A stretch of 64,000 nucleotides of DNA from contig NZ_AUSW01000030.1 of assembly GCF_000471625.1 (NCBI RefSeq), positions 62,001 to 126,000 on the forward strand, read 5' to 3'. Below the pieces are notes generated by a model. It was not told the DNA's origin and did not search any database. It saw only the letters and a list, made by a program, of their open reading frames with translations. This stretch comes from Psychrobacter aquaticus CMS 56. Lineage in GTDB: Bacteria; Pseudomonadota; Gammaproteobacteria; Pseudomonadales; Moraxellaceae. Of this stretch, positions 8,214 to 19,325 are shown one piece after another. Numbering within the stretch: the first letter of the stretch is position 1; each line of letters opens with the position of its first letter. Position numbers and translations under genes: made by a program.

Positions 8214-9116
8214 TTAATCGATAGTACCATTACGTTTAAAGGTTGGTAAATTGAGTCCTGGTGGTTTATGCATCCAGATATAAACTGCCTTACCAGCTAA
8301 GTTCTCATTAGGTACAAAGCCCCAGAATCGACCATCAGCACTGCGATCGCGGTTATCACCCATGACAAAATACTGCCCGTCTGGAACCTGAATCCGCCAG
8401 CTAGTGCCTTCTGAACTGACCACTTCTGGCGATTGCTGTTGCAAAAATGGCGCGTACTGAGCACTGTTCATGCCATTTAAGTAGCGAACAAGATGCTGGT
8501 TGTCACCTTGTGTCTCTTGAAAATAGCGCGCTTCTGCTTCTTCTTGTTGACCCATCTCTGCCGCACTTTCTTCTGTCAGTACCTGATCAGGAGCAATTTG
8601 TCCTGGCAAATAAAGCTGTGAGGTCAACTCTGTATCCGCAGCGAAATCAATTGATTTGGTGTCAACCGGCACATCATTGATAGAAATAGTTCCTTGATCA
8701 TAGCTAACGGTATCGCCAGGCAGACCAATGACACGTTTAATATAATAAATACTTGGGTTTTCAGGATAACGGAATACTGCAACATCACCATGTGCAGGCT
8801 CACCTGTATCCAATACCTTATTATAAGTCAGCGGCAATCGCACACCATAGGCATACTTATTAACAGCAATGAAGTCACCCGTATATAGTGTCGGCACCAT
8901 AGAAGATGAAGGAATGTTAAAAGGCTCAATCAAAAACGAGCGTACTACTAGTACCACTGCCAATACAGGAAAAAAATCATAAGCCCAGCGAACCAATAAG
9001 CTCTCTTGACCACGTCCGCGCGTTTTACGTTGCTTTAGCGCCAGTTTATCCAATAGCCAAATAATACCTAAGCCTATAGTCAACGGCACTAAAATCAAAT
9101 TAAAATCAAAATCCAT
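8214..9116 (-). CDS. lepB: Signal peptidase I
   Basis: Inner membrane serine protease that removes signal peptides from Sec and Tat substrates on the periplasmic face. The product of 300 aa has two N-terminal membrane segments (about 5-24 and 46-62). The catalytic serine is Ser72 in NIPSSSMVPTL and the general-base lysine is Lys127 in YYIKRVIGLPGD. The later conserved box is GDNRDRSADGRFWGFVP. An insertion rich in Glu and Gln (about 165-215) separates boxes D and E, as in enterobacterial LepB. It lies immediately downstream of lepA, the classical lepA-lepB order, with about 100 bp between. Confidence 0.96.
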   Translation of the reverse strand: MDFDFNLILVPLTIGLGIIWLLDKLALKQRKTRGRGQESLLVRWAYDFFPVLAVVLVVRSFLIEPFNIPSSSMVPTLYTGDFIAVNKYAYGVRLPLTYNKVLDTGEPAHGDVAVFRYPENPSIYYIKRVIGLPGDTVSYDQGTISINDVPVDTKSIDFAADTELTSQLYLPGQIAPDQVLTEESAAEMGQQEEAEARYFQETQGDNQHLVRYLNGMNSAQYAPFLQQQSPEVVSSEGTSWRIQVPDGQYFVMGDNRDRSADGRFWGFVPNENLAGKAVYIWMHKPPGLNLPTFKRNGTID

Positions 9117-9222
9117 ACCAAATTGCCTATTAACGAGCAGCTTATCTCACTACTTAGACCATGAGACCAGCCACACTTGACGTATTATTATGCGCAAAAA
9201 CCAAACGAGATGGGTTCAGCAA

Positions 9223-11022
9223 TTAGCTATCAACTTGTAACACTGCTAAAAAGGCTTCTTGGGGGATTTCAACATTCCCAACCTGCTTCATGCGTTTCTT
9301 GCCTGCTTTTTGCTTAGACAGCAGTTTTTTCTTACGTGATACATCACCACCATAACACTTGGCCAAGACATCTTTACGCATGGCTTTGACCGTACTACGG
9401 CCAATAATCTGACTACCAATCGCTGCTTGGATAGCCACGTCAAACATTTGACGCGGAATCAATTCTTTCATCTTAGTCACTAACGCATTACCACGGTAAC
9501 GTGATTGGGTTTCATGCACAATCATCGCTAATGCGTCCACTTTATCACCATTAATCAATACATCTACTTTGACGAGTTTATCAACTTGATAACGTTCAAA
9601 ATTATAATCTAATGATGCAAATCCACGAGAGACAGATTTTAAGCGATCAAAGAAATCCATGACCACTTCACCCATTGGAATATCAAAAACAAGCTGAACT
9701 TGCTTGCCCATAAAGCGCATATCAACTTGCACACCGCGGCGCTCAATACATAGCGTCATGACATTACCTAAGTAATCTTGCGGTACCAAAATATGGCAAC
9801 GAGCAATCGGCTCACGAAATTCTTCGATATTGTTTGGCTCAGGCAATCTAGAAGGATTGTCCACATGAATCACTTCACCGTCTTTCTTTTTAATCTCATA
9901 GATAACCGAGGGCGCAGTGGTGATCAGATCCAAGTCATATTCGCGCTCTAGACGCTCTTGGATAATTTCCATATGCAGCATACCTAAAAAGCCACAACGA
10001 AAACCGAAACCCAATGCATCAGAGGTATCTGGTTCAAAGAATAATGACGCATCATTGATTTGTAGTTTTTGTAGTGCTTCACGGAATTTTTCGAAGTCAC
10101 TAGAGTCTACTGGAAACATACCAGCGTACACTTGCGGCGTAATCTGTTTAAAACCCGGAATACGCTCCACATCAGGTGTCTTGGAATGTGTAATAGTATC
10201 ACCAACTGGTGCCCCAGCAATATCCTTGATACCAGCAATAATAAAGCCCACTTCCCCGGCTTCTAAAATACCAGTGTCTAAAGGCTTAGGGGTAAATACA
10301 CCGATAGAGCTGACAGGATGCGCTTCTTTGGTCGATTTAATATAAATCTTATCGCCTTTTTTTACGGTTCCTTGGCGCACTCGTACTAAAGAAACCACAC
10401 CCAAATAACTGTCAAACCACGAATCAATGATCAATGCTTGTAGCGGTGCTTCACGGTCGCCAGTTGGGGCTGGAATGAATTCGACCAAAGCTTCTAATAG
10501 CTTGTCGACACCCAGACCCGACTTGGCAGAGACGCGCGGTGCATCAACAGCATCAATACCGATGATATCTTCGATCTCTTGGATAACGCGTTCAGGCTCG
10601 ACTTGTGGCAAATCGATTTTATTCAATACCGCCATGACCTCTAAACCTTGATCAACGGCGGTATAGCAGTTGGCCACGGACTGAGCTTCTACTCCTTGCG
10701 CCGCATCAACGACCAAAAGCGCACCTTCGCAAGCGGCTAGTGAGCGCGACACTTCATAAGAAAAATCGACGTGTCCCGGAGTATCAATGAAGTTAAGCTG
10801 GTAACGCTCACCATTAGGATGATCATAAAACAACGTGACCGACTGCGCTTTGATAGTGATACCACGCTCACGCTCAATATCCATGGAGTCCAGTACTTGC
10901 GCCTGCATCTCGCGATCTTGCAAGGCACCGCACATTTGAATAAAACGATCAGCAAGCGTCGACTTGCCGTGATCAATGTGGGCAATGATTGAAAAGTTAC
11001 GAATATTGGCTAATGCAGTCAC
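9223..11022 (-). CDS. lepA: Elongation factor 4 (LepA)
   Basis: Ribosomal GTPase that can back-translocate stalled ribosomes and affects 30S assembly and initiation. The product of 599 aa is full length. It has AHIDHGKST (14-22), [27 protein letters not shown], an EF-G-like domain III, and the LepA-specific C-terminal region with [21 protein letters not shown]. The start codon is GTG at 11022, chosen because it places [13 protein letters not shown] at the family position and no better ATG exists. First gene of the lepA-lepB-DUF4845-rnc block. Confidence 0.97.
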   Translation of the reverse strand: MTALANIRNFSIIAHIDHGKSTLADRFIQMCGALQDREMQAQVLDSMDIERERGITIKAQSVTLFYDHPNGERYQLNFIDTPGHVDFSYEVSRSLAACEGALLVVDAAQGVEAQSVANCYTAVDQGLEVMAVLNKIDLPQVEPERVIQEIEDIIGIDAVDAPRVSAKSGLGVDKLLEALVEFIPAPTGDREAPLQALIIDSWFDSYLGVVSLVRVRQGTVKKGDKIYIKSTKEAHPVSSIGVFTPKPLDTGILEAGEVGFIIAGIKDIAGAPVGDTITHSKTPDVERIPGFKQITPQVYAGMFPVDSSDFEKFREALQKLQINDASLFFEPDTSDALGFGFRCGFLGMLHMEIIQERLEREYDLDLITTAPSVIYEIKKKDGEVIHVDNPSRLPEPNNIEEFREPIARCHILVPQDYLGNVMTLCIERRGVQVDMRFMGKQVQLVFDIPMGEVVMDFFDRLKSVSRGFASLDYNFERYQVDKLVKVDVLINGDKVDALAMIVHETQSRYRGNALVTKMKELIPRQMFDVAIQAAIGSQIIGRSTVKAMRKDVLAKCYGGDVSRKKKLLSKQKAGKKRMKQVGNVEIPQEAFLAVLQVDS

Positions 11023-11220
11023 AAAGCGCCTACTAAATTAAGGGTGATAGAAAAATAAAACCAAAGGGTATTCTAGCAGTTTTCTACTGTAAAGTAAGGC
11101 GATTTTATTAGCAGAGATGTGATTTAGAAATGAAGTGGAGACGGCTTACTATAAATAAAGAGGGTTCAGCATGCTATCAACTCACAGAAACTGTGAATAC
11201 AATCATTTATTTAACGCAAA

Positions 11221-11252
11221 AAAAAAGCCAATCACGAATGATTGGCTTTTTA
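11221..11252 (-). terminator. Terminator after tRNA-Met (bidirectional)
   Basis: AAAAAAGCCAATC and GATTGGCTTTTT form a 12-bp stem with a short loop, about 23 bp past the 3' end of the tRNA on the minus strand. A and T tracts flank both sides. Confidence 0.85.
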
Positions 11253-11274
11253 AATACTGCAGTCTTACTATAAA

Positions 11275-11351
11275 TGGTGGCGATGAAGAGACTTGAACTC
11301 TTGACCTCACGATTATGAGTCATGCGCTCTAACCAGCTGAGCTACATCGCC
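11275..11351 (-). tRNA. tRNA-Met (anticodon CAT, elongator type)
   Basis: A 77-nt cloverleaf on the minus strand, including an encoded CCA end. The acceptor stem GGCGATG pairs with CATCGCC, the D-arm is GCTCAGCTGGTTAGAGC, the anticodon loop CTCATAA has anticodon CAT, and the T-arm contains GTTCAAGTC. The paired first base pair (G-C) and the anticodon arm argue for elongator and not initiator Met. A tRNA-Ile2 needing lysidine modification is less likely. Confidence 0.93.
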
Positions 11352-11474
11352 ATTTAAGGCTCGGTATTATGCCGATACAGGCGTTATTCGTCAACCCCTA
11401 ATTGGCATTTTTTGCAAAAAATATGAAATTTTATTCAAATTAACTGCAAGTATCACTACCACGAACGATAAAAA

Positions 11475-11861
<387 letters not shown>

Positions 11862-11930
11862 CTAGTATAGCAAACCTGATGCTTGGCTGGGAATCTCTTT
11901 TTGGTTTATTTTCGACATGAGCAGAGAAAT

Positions 11931-12671
11931 TTAAATAAAATCTTTCGGCAACGTTAAACAATGATCATTTATCATTGTGTCGGTATGAGTAGAGGTAGCA
12001 TTATTTAGATAAGGTATTTGTAGCCAATGCGTGGTTGGATAGTGTTGTTTAAGGTACTGCTGAAGAAACTCAATAGTGCTATCTGCAATTTCGGTATCTG
12101 TATTATCAGTATCGTTATGGATATGATTATAAATAACACTATGTACAGGTAAACCACGTGCTTTGATAGCCTCTAAGCTCAGTAACGTATGATTGATACT
12201 ACCCAAACGACCGGATGTGACCAAAACAATAGGGTAGTTTTGAGAAGCAATATAATCCAAGGTTAATAGCTGCTCAGTTATTGGCACCAGTAGCCCGCCT
12301 GCGCCTTCTAATAGCACCACGTCATAATCCACTTGTAAGGCTTTAGTAGCACGGGTAATCACGTCCGTTTGCACAACATCGTTAGCAAGGGCAGCAGATA
12401 AATGCGGTGAAGCGGGCTTCTCATAGCGATAAGGGCAAGTGGTAAAATTGAGGTCACACGGCTGTAGCGGAATCTCCATCAATTTGCGATGGGTCACGAT
12501 GTCATCAGCAATGTTCATTGTGCCGGTATTTGGATTTATAGAAACACCCGTCTGTATCAGTTTTTGAGTGATGACATTCACGCCTTGCTGCATAAGTGCT
12601 TTGGCAAGCAGGCCAGTTGCATAGGTTTTGCCAATATCGGTATCGATTCCAGAAACAAATAAAACACTCAT
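11931..12671 (-). CDS. bioD: Dethiobiotin synthetase
   Basis: ATP-dependent carboxylase that closes the ureido ring of 7,8-diaminopelargonate to make dethiobiotin, the penultimate biotin step. The product has 246 aa from the ATG at 12671. The P-loop variant GIDTDIGKT is at 8-16, and VVLLEGAGGLLVPI is the conserved central block. A longer frame from 12725 exists but would start inside bioA. The chosen ATG overlaps the bioA stop as ATGA and has AAGG about 7 bases upstream. It forms a coupled bioA-bioD pair; bioF, bioB and bioC are not in the window. Confidence 0.95.
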   Translation of the reverse strand: MSVLFVSGIDTDIGKTYATGLLAKALMQQGVNVITQKLIQTGVSINPNTGTMNIADDIVTHRKLMEIPLQPCDLNFTTCPYRYEKPASPHLSAALANDVVQTDVITRATKALQVDYDVVLLEGAGGLLVPITEQLLTLDYIASQNYPIVLVTSGRLGSINHTLLSLEAIKARGLPVHSVIYNHIHNDTDNTDTEIADSTIEFLQQYLKQHYPTTHWLQIPYLNNATSTHTDTMINDHCLTLPKDFI

Positions 12672-13972
12672 AATTGACCTTGCTTTGCTAAATACATGCG
12701 TATCACTTTTAACAGTGCTTGACACAAAGTGATAAGCTCATCATCAGTAATGATATAAGGTGGCATGATATAAACCAGTTTACCAAACGGTCTGACCCAA
12801 ATGCCATTCTCAATCAGCAACGATTGAAAAATCGGCATATCAACAGCTGCATCTAACTCGACAACGGCAACCGCACCAAGACAGCGTACTTCGATGACGC
12901 CATGTAACATTGCGGCTGGTGCCAGTTGTTGCTCCATAATGGCTTGCATGTTTGCCGTACGTGTTTCAATATCATAAGACAATATCAAATCGATTGACGC
13001 ACAGGCGACCGCGCAAGCCAACGGATTGCCCATGAAAGTAGGCCCATGCATGAGCGCTGGATACTCGCTATGATGAATCGTGTCAGCGACCTTGCGAGTG
13101 CATAATGTCGCTGCAAAGGTCATATAGCCGCCCGTTAGCGCTTTGCCAATCGTCATAATATCAGGGCTAATACCAGCATGTTCACAAGCGAACAGCTTAC
13201 CACTACGGCCAAAACCAGTGGCAATTTCGTCCGCGATTAACAAGACATCGTGCTCATCGCACAATTGACGCAGTAACTGCAAATATTCAGGGCTATAGAA
13301 GCGCATGCCACCTGCGCCCTGAATAATTGGCTCAATGATAAATCCCGCCAGCTTGGACGCCTGTTTGGAGAAAAAATCCGTCAATGCCGTGCGCTCATCA
13401 GCCCTCAAGGCGCGTTCAAACCCAAGTGGTGGCGCAGGGACAAAATGCTGCATCGGTAACTGTTTGCCATACAAATTGTGCATGCCATTAATAGGATCAC
13501 AAATACTCATCGCATGCCATGTATCGCCATAATAACCAGAATGGGTCGAGGCAAATTGCTGCTTAGTAGGACGATTGGCGGCTATTTGATATTGCAAAGC
13601 CATTTTTAGCGCCACCTCCACGGCTATACTGCCACTGTCCGCATAAAATATCGCATCGAGTCCAGCAGGGGCAATCGAAAGCAGTTTTTTGCCTAAATCG
13701 ATGGCTGGCTGATGGGTCAAACCACCGAACATCACATGTGCCATCTTGCTTAATTGCGCAACGATAGCCGCATTCAGTTGTGGGTGATTATAGCCATGTA
13801 CACTCGCCCACCATGACGACATACCATCGATAAGACGTGTGCCGTTTTCTGTGACAATGTAGATAGCTTCGGCATGATCAATCACGATATTGGGATACGT
13901 TGGCGGCAAGCTGGCATACGGATGCCAGAGGTGTTGCTGATCAAAGTCGCTAGTAGGGATATTTACTGTCAT
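12668..13972 (-). CDS. bioA: Adenosylmethionine-8-amino-7-oxononanoate aminotransferase
   Basis: PLP enzyme that transfers an amino group from S-adenosylmethionine to KAPA, giving 7,8-diaminopelargonate in biotin synthesis. The product of 434 aa is of usual length. It opens with HLWHPYASLP, followed by the substrate-pocket block GMSSWWASVHGYNHP (50-64), ADEIATGFGR with the PLP-contacting Asp248, and the Schiff-base lysine Lys277 in TIGKALTGGY. It overlaps bioD by 4 bases. A small palindrome about 50 bp upstream could be an operator. Confidence 0.96.
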   Translation of the reverse strand: MTVNIPTSDFDQQHLWHPYASLPPTYPNIVIDHAEAIYIVTENGTRLIDGMSSWWASVHGYNHPQLNAAIVAQLSKMAHVMFGGLTHQPAIDLGKKLLSIAPAGLDAIFYADSGSIAVEVALKMALQYQIAANRPTKQQFASTHSGYYGDTWHAMSICDPINGMHNLYGKQLPMQHFVPAPPLGFERALRADERTALTDFFSKQASKLAGFIIEPIIQGAGGMRFYSPEYLQLLRQLCDEHDVLLIADEIATGFGRSGKLFACEHAGISPDIMTIGKALTGGYMTFAATLCTRKVADTIHHSEYPALMHGPTFMGNPLACAVACASIDLILSYDIETRTANMQAIMEQQLAPAAMLHGVIEVRCLGAVAVVELDAAVDMPIFQSLLIENGIWVRPFGKLVYIMPPYIITDDELITLCQALLKVIRMYLAKQGQL

Positions 13973-14023
13973 AGCACTCTCTTAAAATACAATGGTATTT
14001 TGCCAAACGCGCATACTATAAGT

Positions 14024-14039
14024 TGAATATCCGTATTCA
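14024..14039. promoter_or_regulatory. Possible operator upstream of bioA
   Basis: The perfect inverted repeat TGAATA-TCCG-TATTCA lies about 50 bp before the bioA start codon. On the minus strand a TATAGT -10-like hexamer follows a few bases after it, so a bound protein could block the promoter. The nearby BirA lacks a helix-turn-helix, so another regulator would be needed. The binding protein is unknown. Confidence 0.25.
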
Positions 14040-14088
14040 TCATATGCTTCCTATTTTTATAACATCATCATATATCAGTAGCAAAGCC

Positions 14089-14496
<408 letters not shown>

Positions 14497-14580
14497 ATGT
14501 TACTTGCTATATGTTACTGGTATCACGCTTAACTGGCGCCTTGCCATTACTTTAGCAAGTGTGGCCAGCGCATATTCTGG

Positions 14581-15332
<752 letters not shown>

Positions 15333-15346
15333 TCAAACTTAATACT

Positions 15347-15491
15347 GATAGTCGATACTGAATAAGATGAATACACGATGTTATGTCGCAAGACTGGTAA
15401 AAAAAATTTGCTTACTGTGCCTCCGCCGCTTGATGCTACAAAAAATTTATCCCAGTTTCGCTGTTTCTCCCTTTTATATTGACCTGAATAT
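15347..15491. repeat. TATAGTC-bounded palindromic repeat, copy 3
   Basis: Begins GATAGTCGATACTGAATAAG and ends CTTTTATATTGACCTGAATA. The core TTGCTTACTGTGCCTCCGCC is followed by GATGCTACAAAAAATTTATC, as in copy 2, only about 0.85 kb away. It occupies the gap between the divergent coaD and smpB genes and leaves about 170 bp for the smpB promoter. Confidence 0.75.
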
Positions 15492-15676
15492 CTCTGCTAC
15501 ATTTGTCCTAACAGCTCGTTTACCTTTTCGCTAGAGGCTTTGCTACAATACTTGGTTCGACTCATCCCTATTTAAGTCAAATGATAAATAATCTAAATGA
15601 AAGGGTTAGGATGAGGAATTAGTGGGACTAGTCAGATAAGAACACTGTATTTTTTATGGGTTCTTACGGAGAAATT

Positions 15677-16153
15677 ATGTCAAAAAAATCAAAAAAACCT
15701 GATAATCAAATCTGTGCCAACAAAAAAGCGCGCCATGAATACTTTATTGAAGAGACGTTTGAGGCAGGTCTGGCGTTACAAGGCTGGGAAGTCAAAGCCA
15801 TTCGTGCAGGCAAAATGACCATTACAGAAGCGTATGTCATCTTTCGTAATAACGAAGCTTTCTTGTTTGGTGCGCATATTCAGCCGCTATTGTCTAGCTC
15901 GACGCATGTCAGCCCAGACAGCATTCGTACCCGTAAGCTGCTGCTCAATCGCCGTGAGATTGAAAAATTGATGGGTGCAGTCAACCAAAAAGGCTATGCT
16001 TGTGTGCCGCTGTCCTGCTATTGGAAAAACTCACTAGTGAAGTGTCAAATTGGCTTGGCATTGGGTAAAAAGCAGCATGACAAACGTAAAACGCTCAAAG
16101 ACCGTGACTGGGAACGTGATAAGCAGCGCGGCTTTAAGCAACATTTAGATTAA
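15677..16153 (+). CDS. smpB: SsrA-binding protein SmpB
   Basis: RNA-binding partner of tmRNA that delivers it to stalled ribosomes in trans-translation. The product has 158 aa from the ATG at 15677. It shows the conserved N-terminus [31 protein letters not shown], and the basic C-terminal tail [15 protein letters not shown] that follows the decoding site. An in-frame Met at 15656 was rejected because GGAGA lies a few bases before 15677. A strong terminator follows the stop codon. tmRNA itself is not in the window. Confidence 0.96.
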   Translation: MSKKSKKPDNQICANKKARHEYFIEETFEAGLALQGWEVKAIRAGKMTITEAYVIFRNNEAFLFGAHIQPLLSSSTHVSPDSIRTRKLLLNRREIEKLMGAVNQKGYACVPLSCYWKNSLVKCQIGLALGKKQHDKRKTLKDRDWERDKQRGFKQHLD

Positions 16154-16179
16154 AAGTCGATCTATTTTAATCTAGCATC

Positions 16180-16218
16180 AAAAGGACGATTTAACATGTG
16201 GTTAAATCGTCCTTTTTT
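16180..16218. terminator. Bidirectional terminator, smpB / rarD-like gene
   Basis: AAAAGGACGATTTAAC and GTTAAATCGTCCTTTTTT form a 16-bp stem with a 5-base loop between converging genes. A and T tracts serve both directions. Confidence 0.9.
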
Positions 16219-16248
16219 ATTGGATGAATCGGTTTCATTCATGACTCT

Positions 16249-17298
16249 TTAAACGGCACTGGCTATTTTTGTCATGTGCATTCCTTTACGAGCACGGCGC
16301 AACTGACGTACACCATGAGCAATGAGACAAGCAATGCCAAGCCAAATCAATCCATAGCTATAAATCATCGCTGACTCAAACGGATTGCCCAGCACGGTCA
16401 CCGCCAAAATAAATAGCAATGCTGGCTCCAGATAGCTCATCATGCCATAGACATTTACTGGTAGCATTTGACTAGCATCGACATTGGTTTTCATCGCCAA
16501 GACACTGAGCAAACCCAATCCTGCTAGCATCGCCATAAAAAACCCTGAACCCGTTACTAACATCAAACTGCTTGGTGCAAAGAAAAATAAATAAGCGACG
16601 GCAAATGGGGCGCAAACCGTCAAATCAACCAACAACCCAGTAATGGCACCAATGCCCTGCAACCGGCGTAAAATATAATATAGTGGATACGTCGCACATA
16701 CCCAAAGCGTCGCCCACGACACACTTTGTGTACGCATAATCTCACTACCCACCCCAACTGCGGCAAAGGCGACAGCAAGCCACTGTAAACGGCTCAATTT
16801 TTCGCCAAAAAAGACGCAGCCAAATACCACCATCATGAGTGGAAATAAGAAATAACCCATGGCTGTTTGTACGCCCTGACCATTAACAGGCGCCCACATA
16901 AACAACCAAAACTGACTCAAAAATATTGGCGTAGGTACGAGCAACCACAGCCATTGTTTGACCGAGCGTAAAGCACGCAACTTATCAATATGCATATTAA
17001 GCCGACCACTCATGAGCAGGTAGCCGATCAACACCGCCCACATGGCTAGCATACGCCAAATAAATACTTGCGTCCCTGATAACGGGGCCAAAAAGCTGCT
17101 ATAGGCATAAAGAATGCCAAATAGTACATTCGATAATACCGCCAGTACCACGCCCAATATCAATGTGCGTTGCTGTGTGCTACCCGCTGTCCAAATCACA
17201 GGCAAAGGCAAGCGCGAAATAGTAGTTGCTAAGGTATTGGCGAATGCAGTAGAAAGCATTGAGGTAGACATATCAGCACCATAAGTTTGAATAGACAT
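16249..17298 (-). CDS. RarD-like EamA/DMT-family permease
   Basis: Predicted inner membrane transporter of the drug/metabolite superfamily, RarD branch. The product of 349 aa has about ten hydrophobic helices from residue 45 onward. Family traits include SNVLFGILYAYSSFLAPLSGTQVFIWRM in the first repeat and an acidic-proline motif in the second (YLEPALLFILAV). The 44-residue N-terminal tail is longer than usual, and an internal start is possible. Substrate is unknown. It is divergent from an Lrp-type regulator with about 200 bp between. Amino-acid exporters of this superfamily are often controlled by such neighbours, which suggests, but does not show, amino-acid export. Confidence 0.8.
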   Translation of the reverse strand: MSIQTYGADMSTSMLSTAFANTLATTISRLPLPVIWTAGSTQQRTLILGVVLAVLSNVLFGILYAYSSFLAPLSGTQVFIWRMLAMWAVLIGYLLMSGRLNMHIDKLRALRSVKQWLWLLVPTPIFLSQFWLFMWAPVNGQGVQTAMGYFLFPLMMVVFGCVFFGEKLSRLQWLAVAFAAVGVGSEIMRTQSVSWATLWVCATYPLYYILRRLQGIGAITGLLVDLTVCAPFAVAYLFFFAPSSLMLVTGSGFFMAMLAGLGLLSVLAMKTNVDASQMLPVNVYGMMSYLEPALLFILAVTVLGNPFESAMIYSYGLIWLGIACLIAHGVRQLRRARKGMHMTKIASAV

Positions 17299-17501
17299 TA
17301 AAACGATCAGTTGTTATTTTTTATAATCAGCGTCGTTTGTTAAGGACTATTCTAGTGAAGTGCTACGAAAAAATTTCTCTATATTCATCATTTACTGAAT
17401 GAATTTATCAAATTATGACTAATATTTGAATTATTTATCGTTTTTTTAATTTATAGTGATTATATAGATATTTAATGCTAAGGGTTTTTGAGGAAAACAC
17501 A

Positions 17502-17969
17502 GTGAACCAAAATCTAGATAACACCGACAAGGCCATCCTAAACCTACTACAAGATGATGCGACTTTGCCGCTAAAAGCGGTTGCGGAACGCGTTCACGTC
17601 TCTATCGCCACGGCGCAACGTCGTATTCAAGCGCTGATAGATAACGGCGTGATTACCAAGCAAGTCGCTATCGTTGATCCCAACAAGGTGGGCTACGGGC
17701 TGACCGCCGTGGTGATGATAGAAATGGCACGCTCTAATAACTCCATGCAGCATCGGTTTGAGCGTTTGATGAATGCACAACCGCAAGTGATGAGCTGTTA
17801 TGAAGTATCGGGCGATGCAGATTTTATGCTGATGGTGAATGCCAAAAACATGAATGACTACCATCAATTCACTCGCAGCCTACTGACGTATGAAAACAAT
17901 GTCCGCCATTTTAAAAGTCAGTTTGTGATGAATTTTACCAAGATCGGTACAAAAATTTTGCTCGACTAG
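17502..17969 (+). CDS. Lrp/AsnC-family transcriptional regulator
   Basis: A feast/famine regulator of 155 aa. An N-terminal winged helix-turn-helix (about 5-55) reads LDNTDKAILNLLQDDATLPL and VSIATAQRRIQALIDNGVI. A C-terminal ligand-binding RAM domain (about 65-150) has the family GDADFMLMV motif after CYEVS. I chose GTG at 17502 because GAGGA lies 8 bases upstream. The in-frame ATG at 17475 has no ribosome site and adds nine unconserved residues. It probably regulates the divergent permease. The shared AT-rich spacer contains ATTCAT...ATGAAT (17381-17402 region), a candidate site. Confidence 0.9.
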   Translation: MNQNLDNTDKAILNLLQDDATLPLKAVAERVHVSIATAQRRIQALIDNGVITKQVAIVDPNKVGYGLTAVVMIEMARSNNSMQHRFERLMNAQPQVMSCYEVSGDADFMLMVNAKNMNDYHQFTRSLLTYENNVRHFKSQFVMNFTKIGTKILLD

Positions 17970-17987
17970 GGCATATTGAACATGCCT

Positions 17988-18133
17988 TATAGTCAATACT
18001 AGATAAAATGGATACCAGACATGATGACTCGAGACTGGGATAAATTTTTTGTAGCTTCTGGCAGCAAAGGCACAGCAAGCAAGAAAAATTCATCCCAATC
18101 TTACTGACTCTTTTTTATATTTACCTGACTATA
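17988..18133. repeat. TATAGTC-bounded palindromic repeat, copy 4 (core inverted)
   Basis: Starts TATAGTCAATACTAGATAAA and ends TTACCTGACTATA, in the same orientation as copies 2 and 3. The inner core runs the opposite way: ATAAATTTTTTGTAGC comes first and GGCACAGCAAGCAAG follows. It lies 19 bp after the lrp stop codon. No ORF is present. Confidence 0.78.
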
Positions 18134-18295
18134 AATAGGTTAAATATGGCTGTAAATTTTAATCCTTTTCTAATGGCAATTATGAGTAGATAAGTCGTGA
18201 GCAAAAGAGGTACGATATGAACGAAAGTTTGATAATAAATACGATATGAATATTCAATCAAGGTAGTCAATCGTCATAGACAAGGAAACACTATC

Positions 18296-19087
18296 ATGAA
18301 TCAGCATAAAGACTCCGCCTTGGACAAGCCAAAAACAATGGGAAACAGCACAGTCAAAAGTACTCTACAGACACCATTAAATATGAAGACCAATGTGAAG
18401 ACCATGGTTATGGGCGCAGCGCTCACAGCAATGCTAGCAAGCTCAGGCTGTGCAACCAGCTCATTATTGGAAAGCAATAGCCGAGTCAGCACGCAAACCA
18501 CTAAAACCACGTTGTCTGAAGATCAAATTGTCGCCTTTGGTCGTCCTGCTCAGGCATTGCCAAAAATGCCAAACGCAACGATGGTGATTGTCGGTGAAAA
18601 AAACAGTTATGTACTGACCCAAGGCGGTACGGAGATGGTCAACTTGTTGAATAATTTGACACCAAAAAACATTCAAGTTAATAACGACATGAACTTTTAT
18701 GTGCCAAATAACGATGGTTACTTCCAAGGAGAAATGAAACTGTCTTATGCCAAATTAAAAGACGAGTTTAAGCGCTCAGACTATCAGTTCTTTTTGCAAA
18801 ATGATGGCCGAGATTGTACTTCAACCAGCGATGAGCGTATCAAAGCCCAGCGTTTTTGTTTTAGCGTCCCTGTGAAAGGCGCTATTTATCCGCAGGTCAG
18901 TAATTTGAGCTTAATTCAATCGAATTATCGCGCCCTTACCAAACCTTATATGGTGAGTTTTTATACGCAAACGCAGCAAGACCAAGTCAATCGTAGCGGC
19001 GCAAACAGTGCTCAGAAACTGGTATTGCTACCGTTTGCGCTGGCCTTTGATGTGATTACTTTCCCATTGCAATTGTTAGATAATTAA
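18296..19087 (+). CDS. Predicted lipoprotein of unknown function
   Basis: I do not recognise a named family. The product of 263 aa has a lipoprotein signal, a hydrophobic run MVMGAALTAMLASSGC with the lipobox Cys at about residue 52. The start at 18296 has AAGGA about 10 bases upstream. It implies a long 30-residue polar leader, so initiation at the internal ATG 18383, which has no clear ribosome site, is an alternative. The mature part has a Cys pair (DGRDCTSTS, QRFCFSV). The C-terminal hydrophobic LLPFALAFDVITFPLQLL resembles the end of small YceK-like lipoproteins. The gene appears monocistronic. A long hairpin follows. Confidence 0.65.
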   Translation: MNQHKDSALDKPKTMGNSTVKSTLQTPLNMKTNVKTMVMGAALTAMLASSGCATSSLLESNSRVSTQTTKTTLSEDQIVAFGRPAQALPKMPNATMVIVGEKNSYVLTQGGTEMVNLLNNLTPKNIQVNNDMNFYVPNNDGYFQGEMKLSYAKLKDEFKRSDYQFFLQNDGRDCTSTSDERIKAQRFCFSVPVKGAIYPQVSNLSLIQSNYRALTKPYMVSFYTQTQQDQVNRSGANSAQKLVLLPFALAFDVITFPLQLLDN

Positions 19088-19129
19088 AAAGTAATCGCCT
19101 GATTCAATCTTATACTAGAATTTAGTCTA

Positions 19130-19170
19130 AAGTAAGAATGGTTTTAAATGCTTAAAAGCCATTCTTACTT
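19130..19170. repeat. Long imperfect hairpin after the lipoprotein gene
   Basis: AAGTAAGAATGG-TTTTAA and TTAAAA-CCATTCTTACTT form an 18-bp stem with a bulge and a 4-base loop. No T-run follows, so it is either a non-canonical terminator or a small palindromic repeat. Confidence 0.6.
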
Positions 19171-19325
19171 ATAGATTATCTTACGCTATCAATAACTTAT
19201 CGCCAATCGTTTATCGCATAGTGAGTGCAATTCATGTTAAAATGAGCGCCTTTAAATTAGCCTATAGTGTCGATTATTTATCAAGGCTAACTTTTGGTAC
19301 ATTTTTTTAATTAACAGGTCCGCCC

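Noticed and set aside
9917-10345. A 142-codon frame antisense to lepA
   Set aside because: Shadow of the conserved lepA coding frame.
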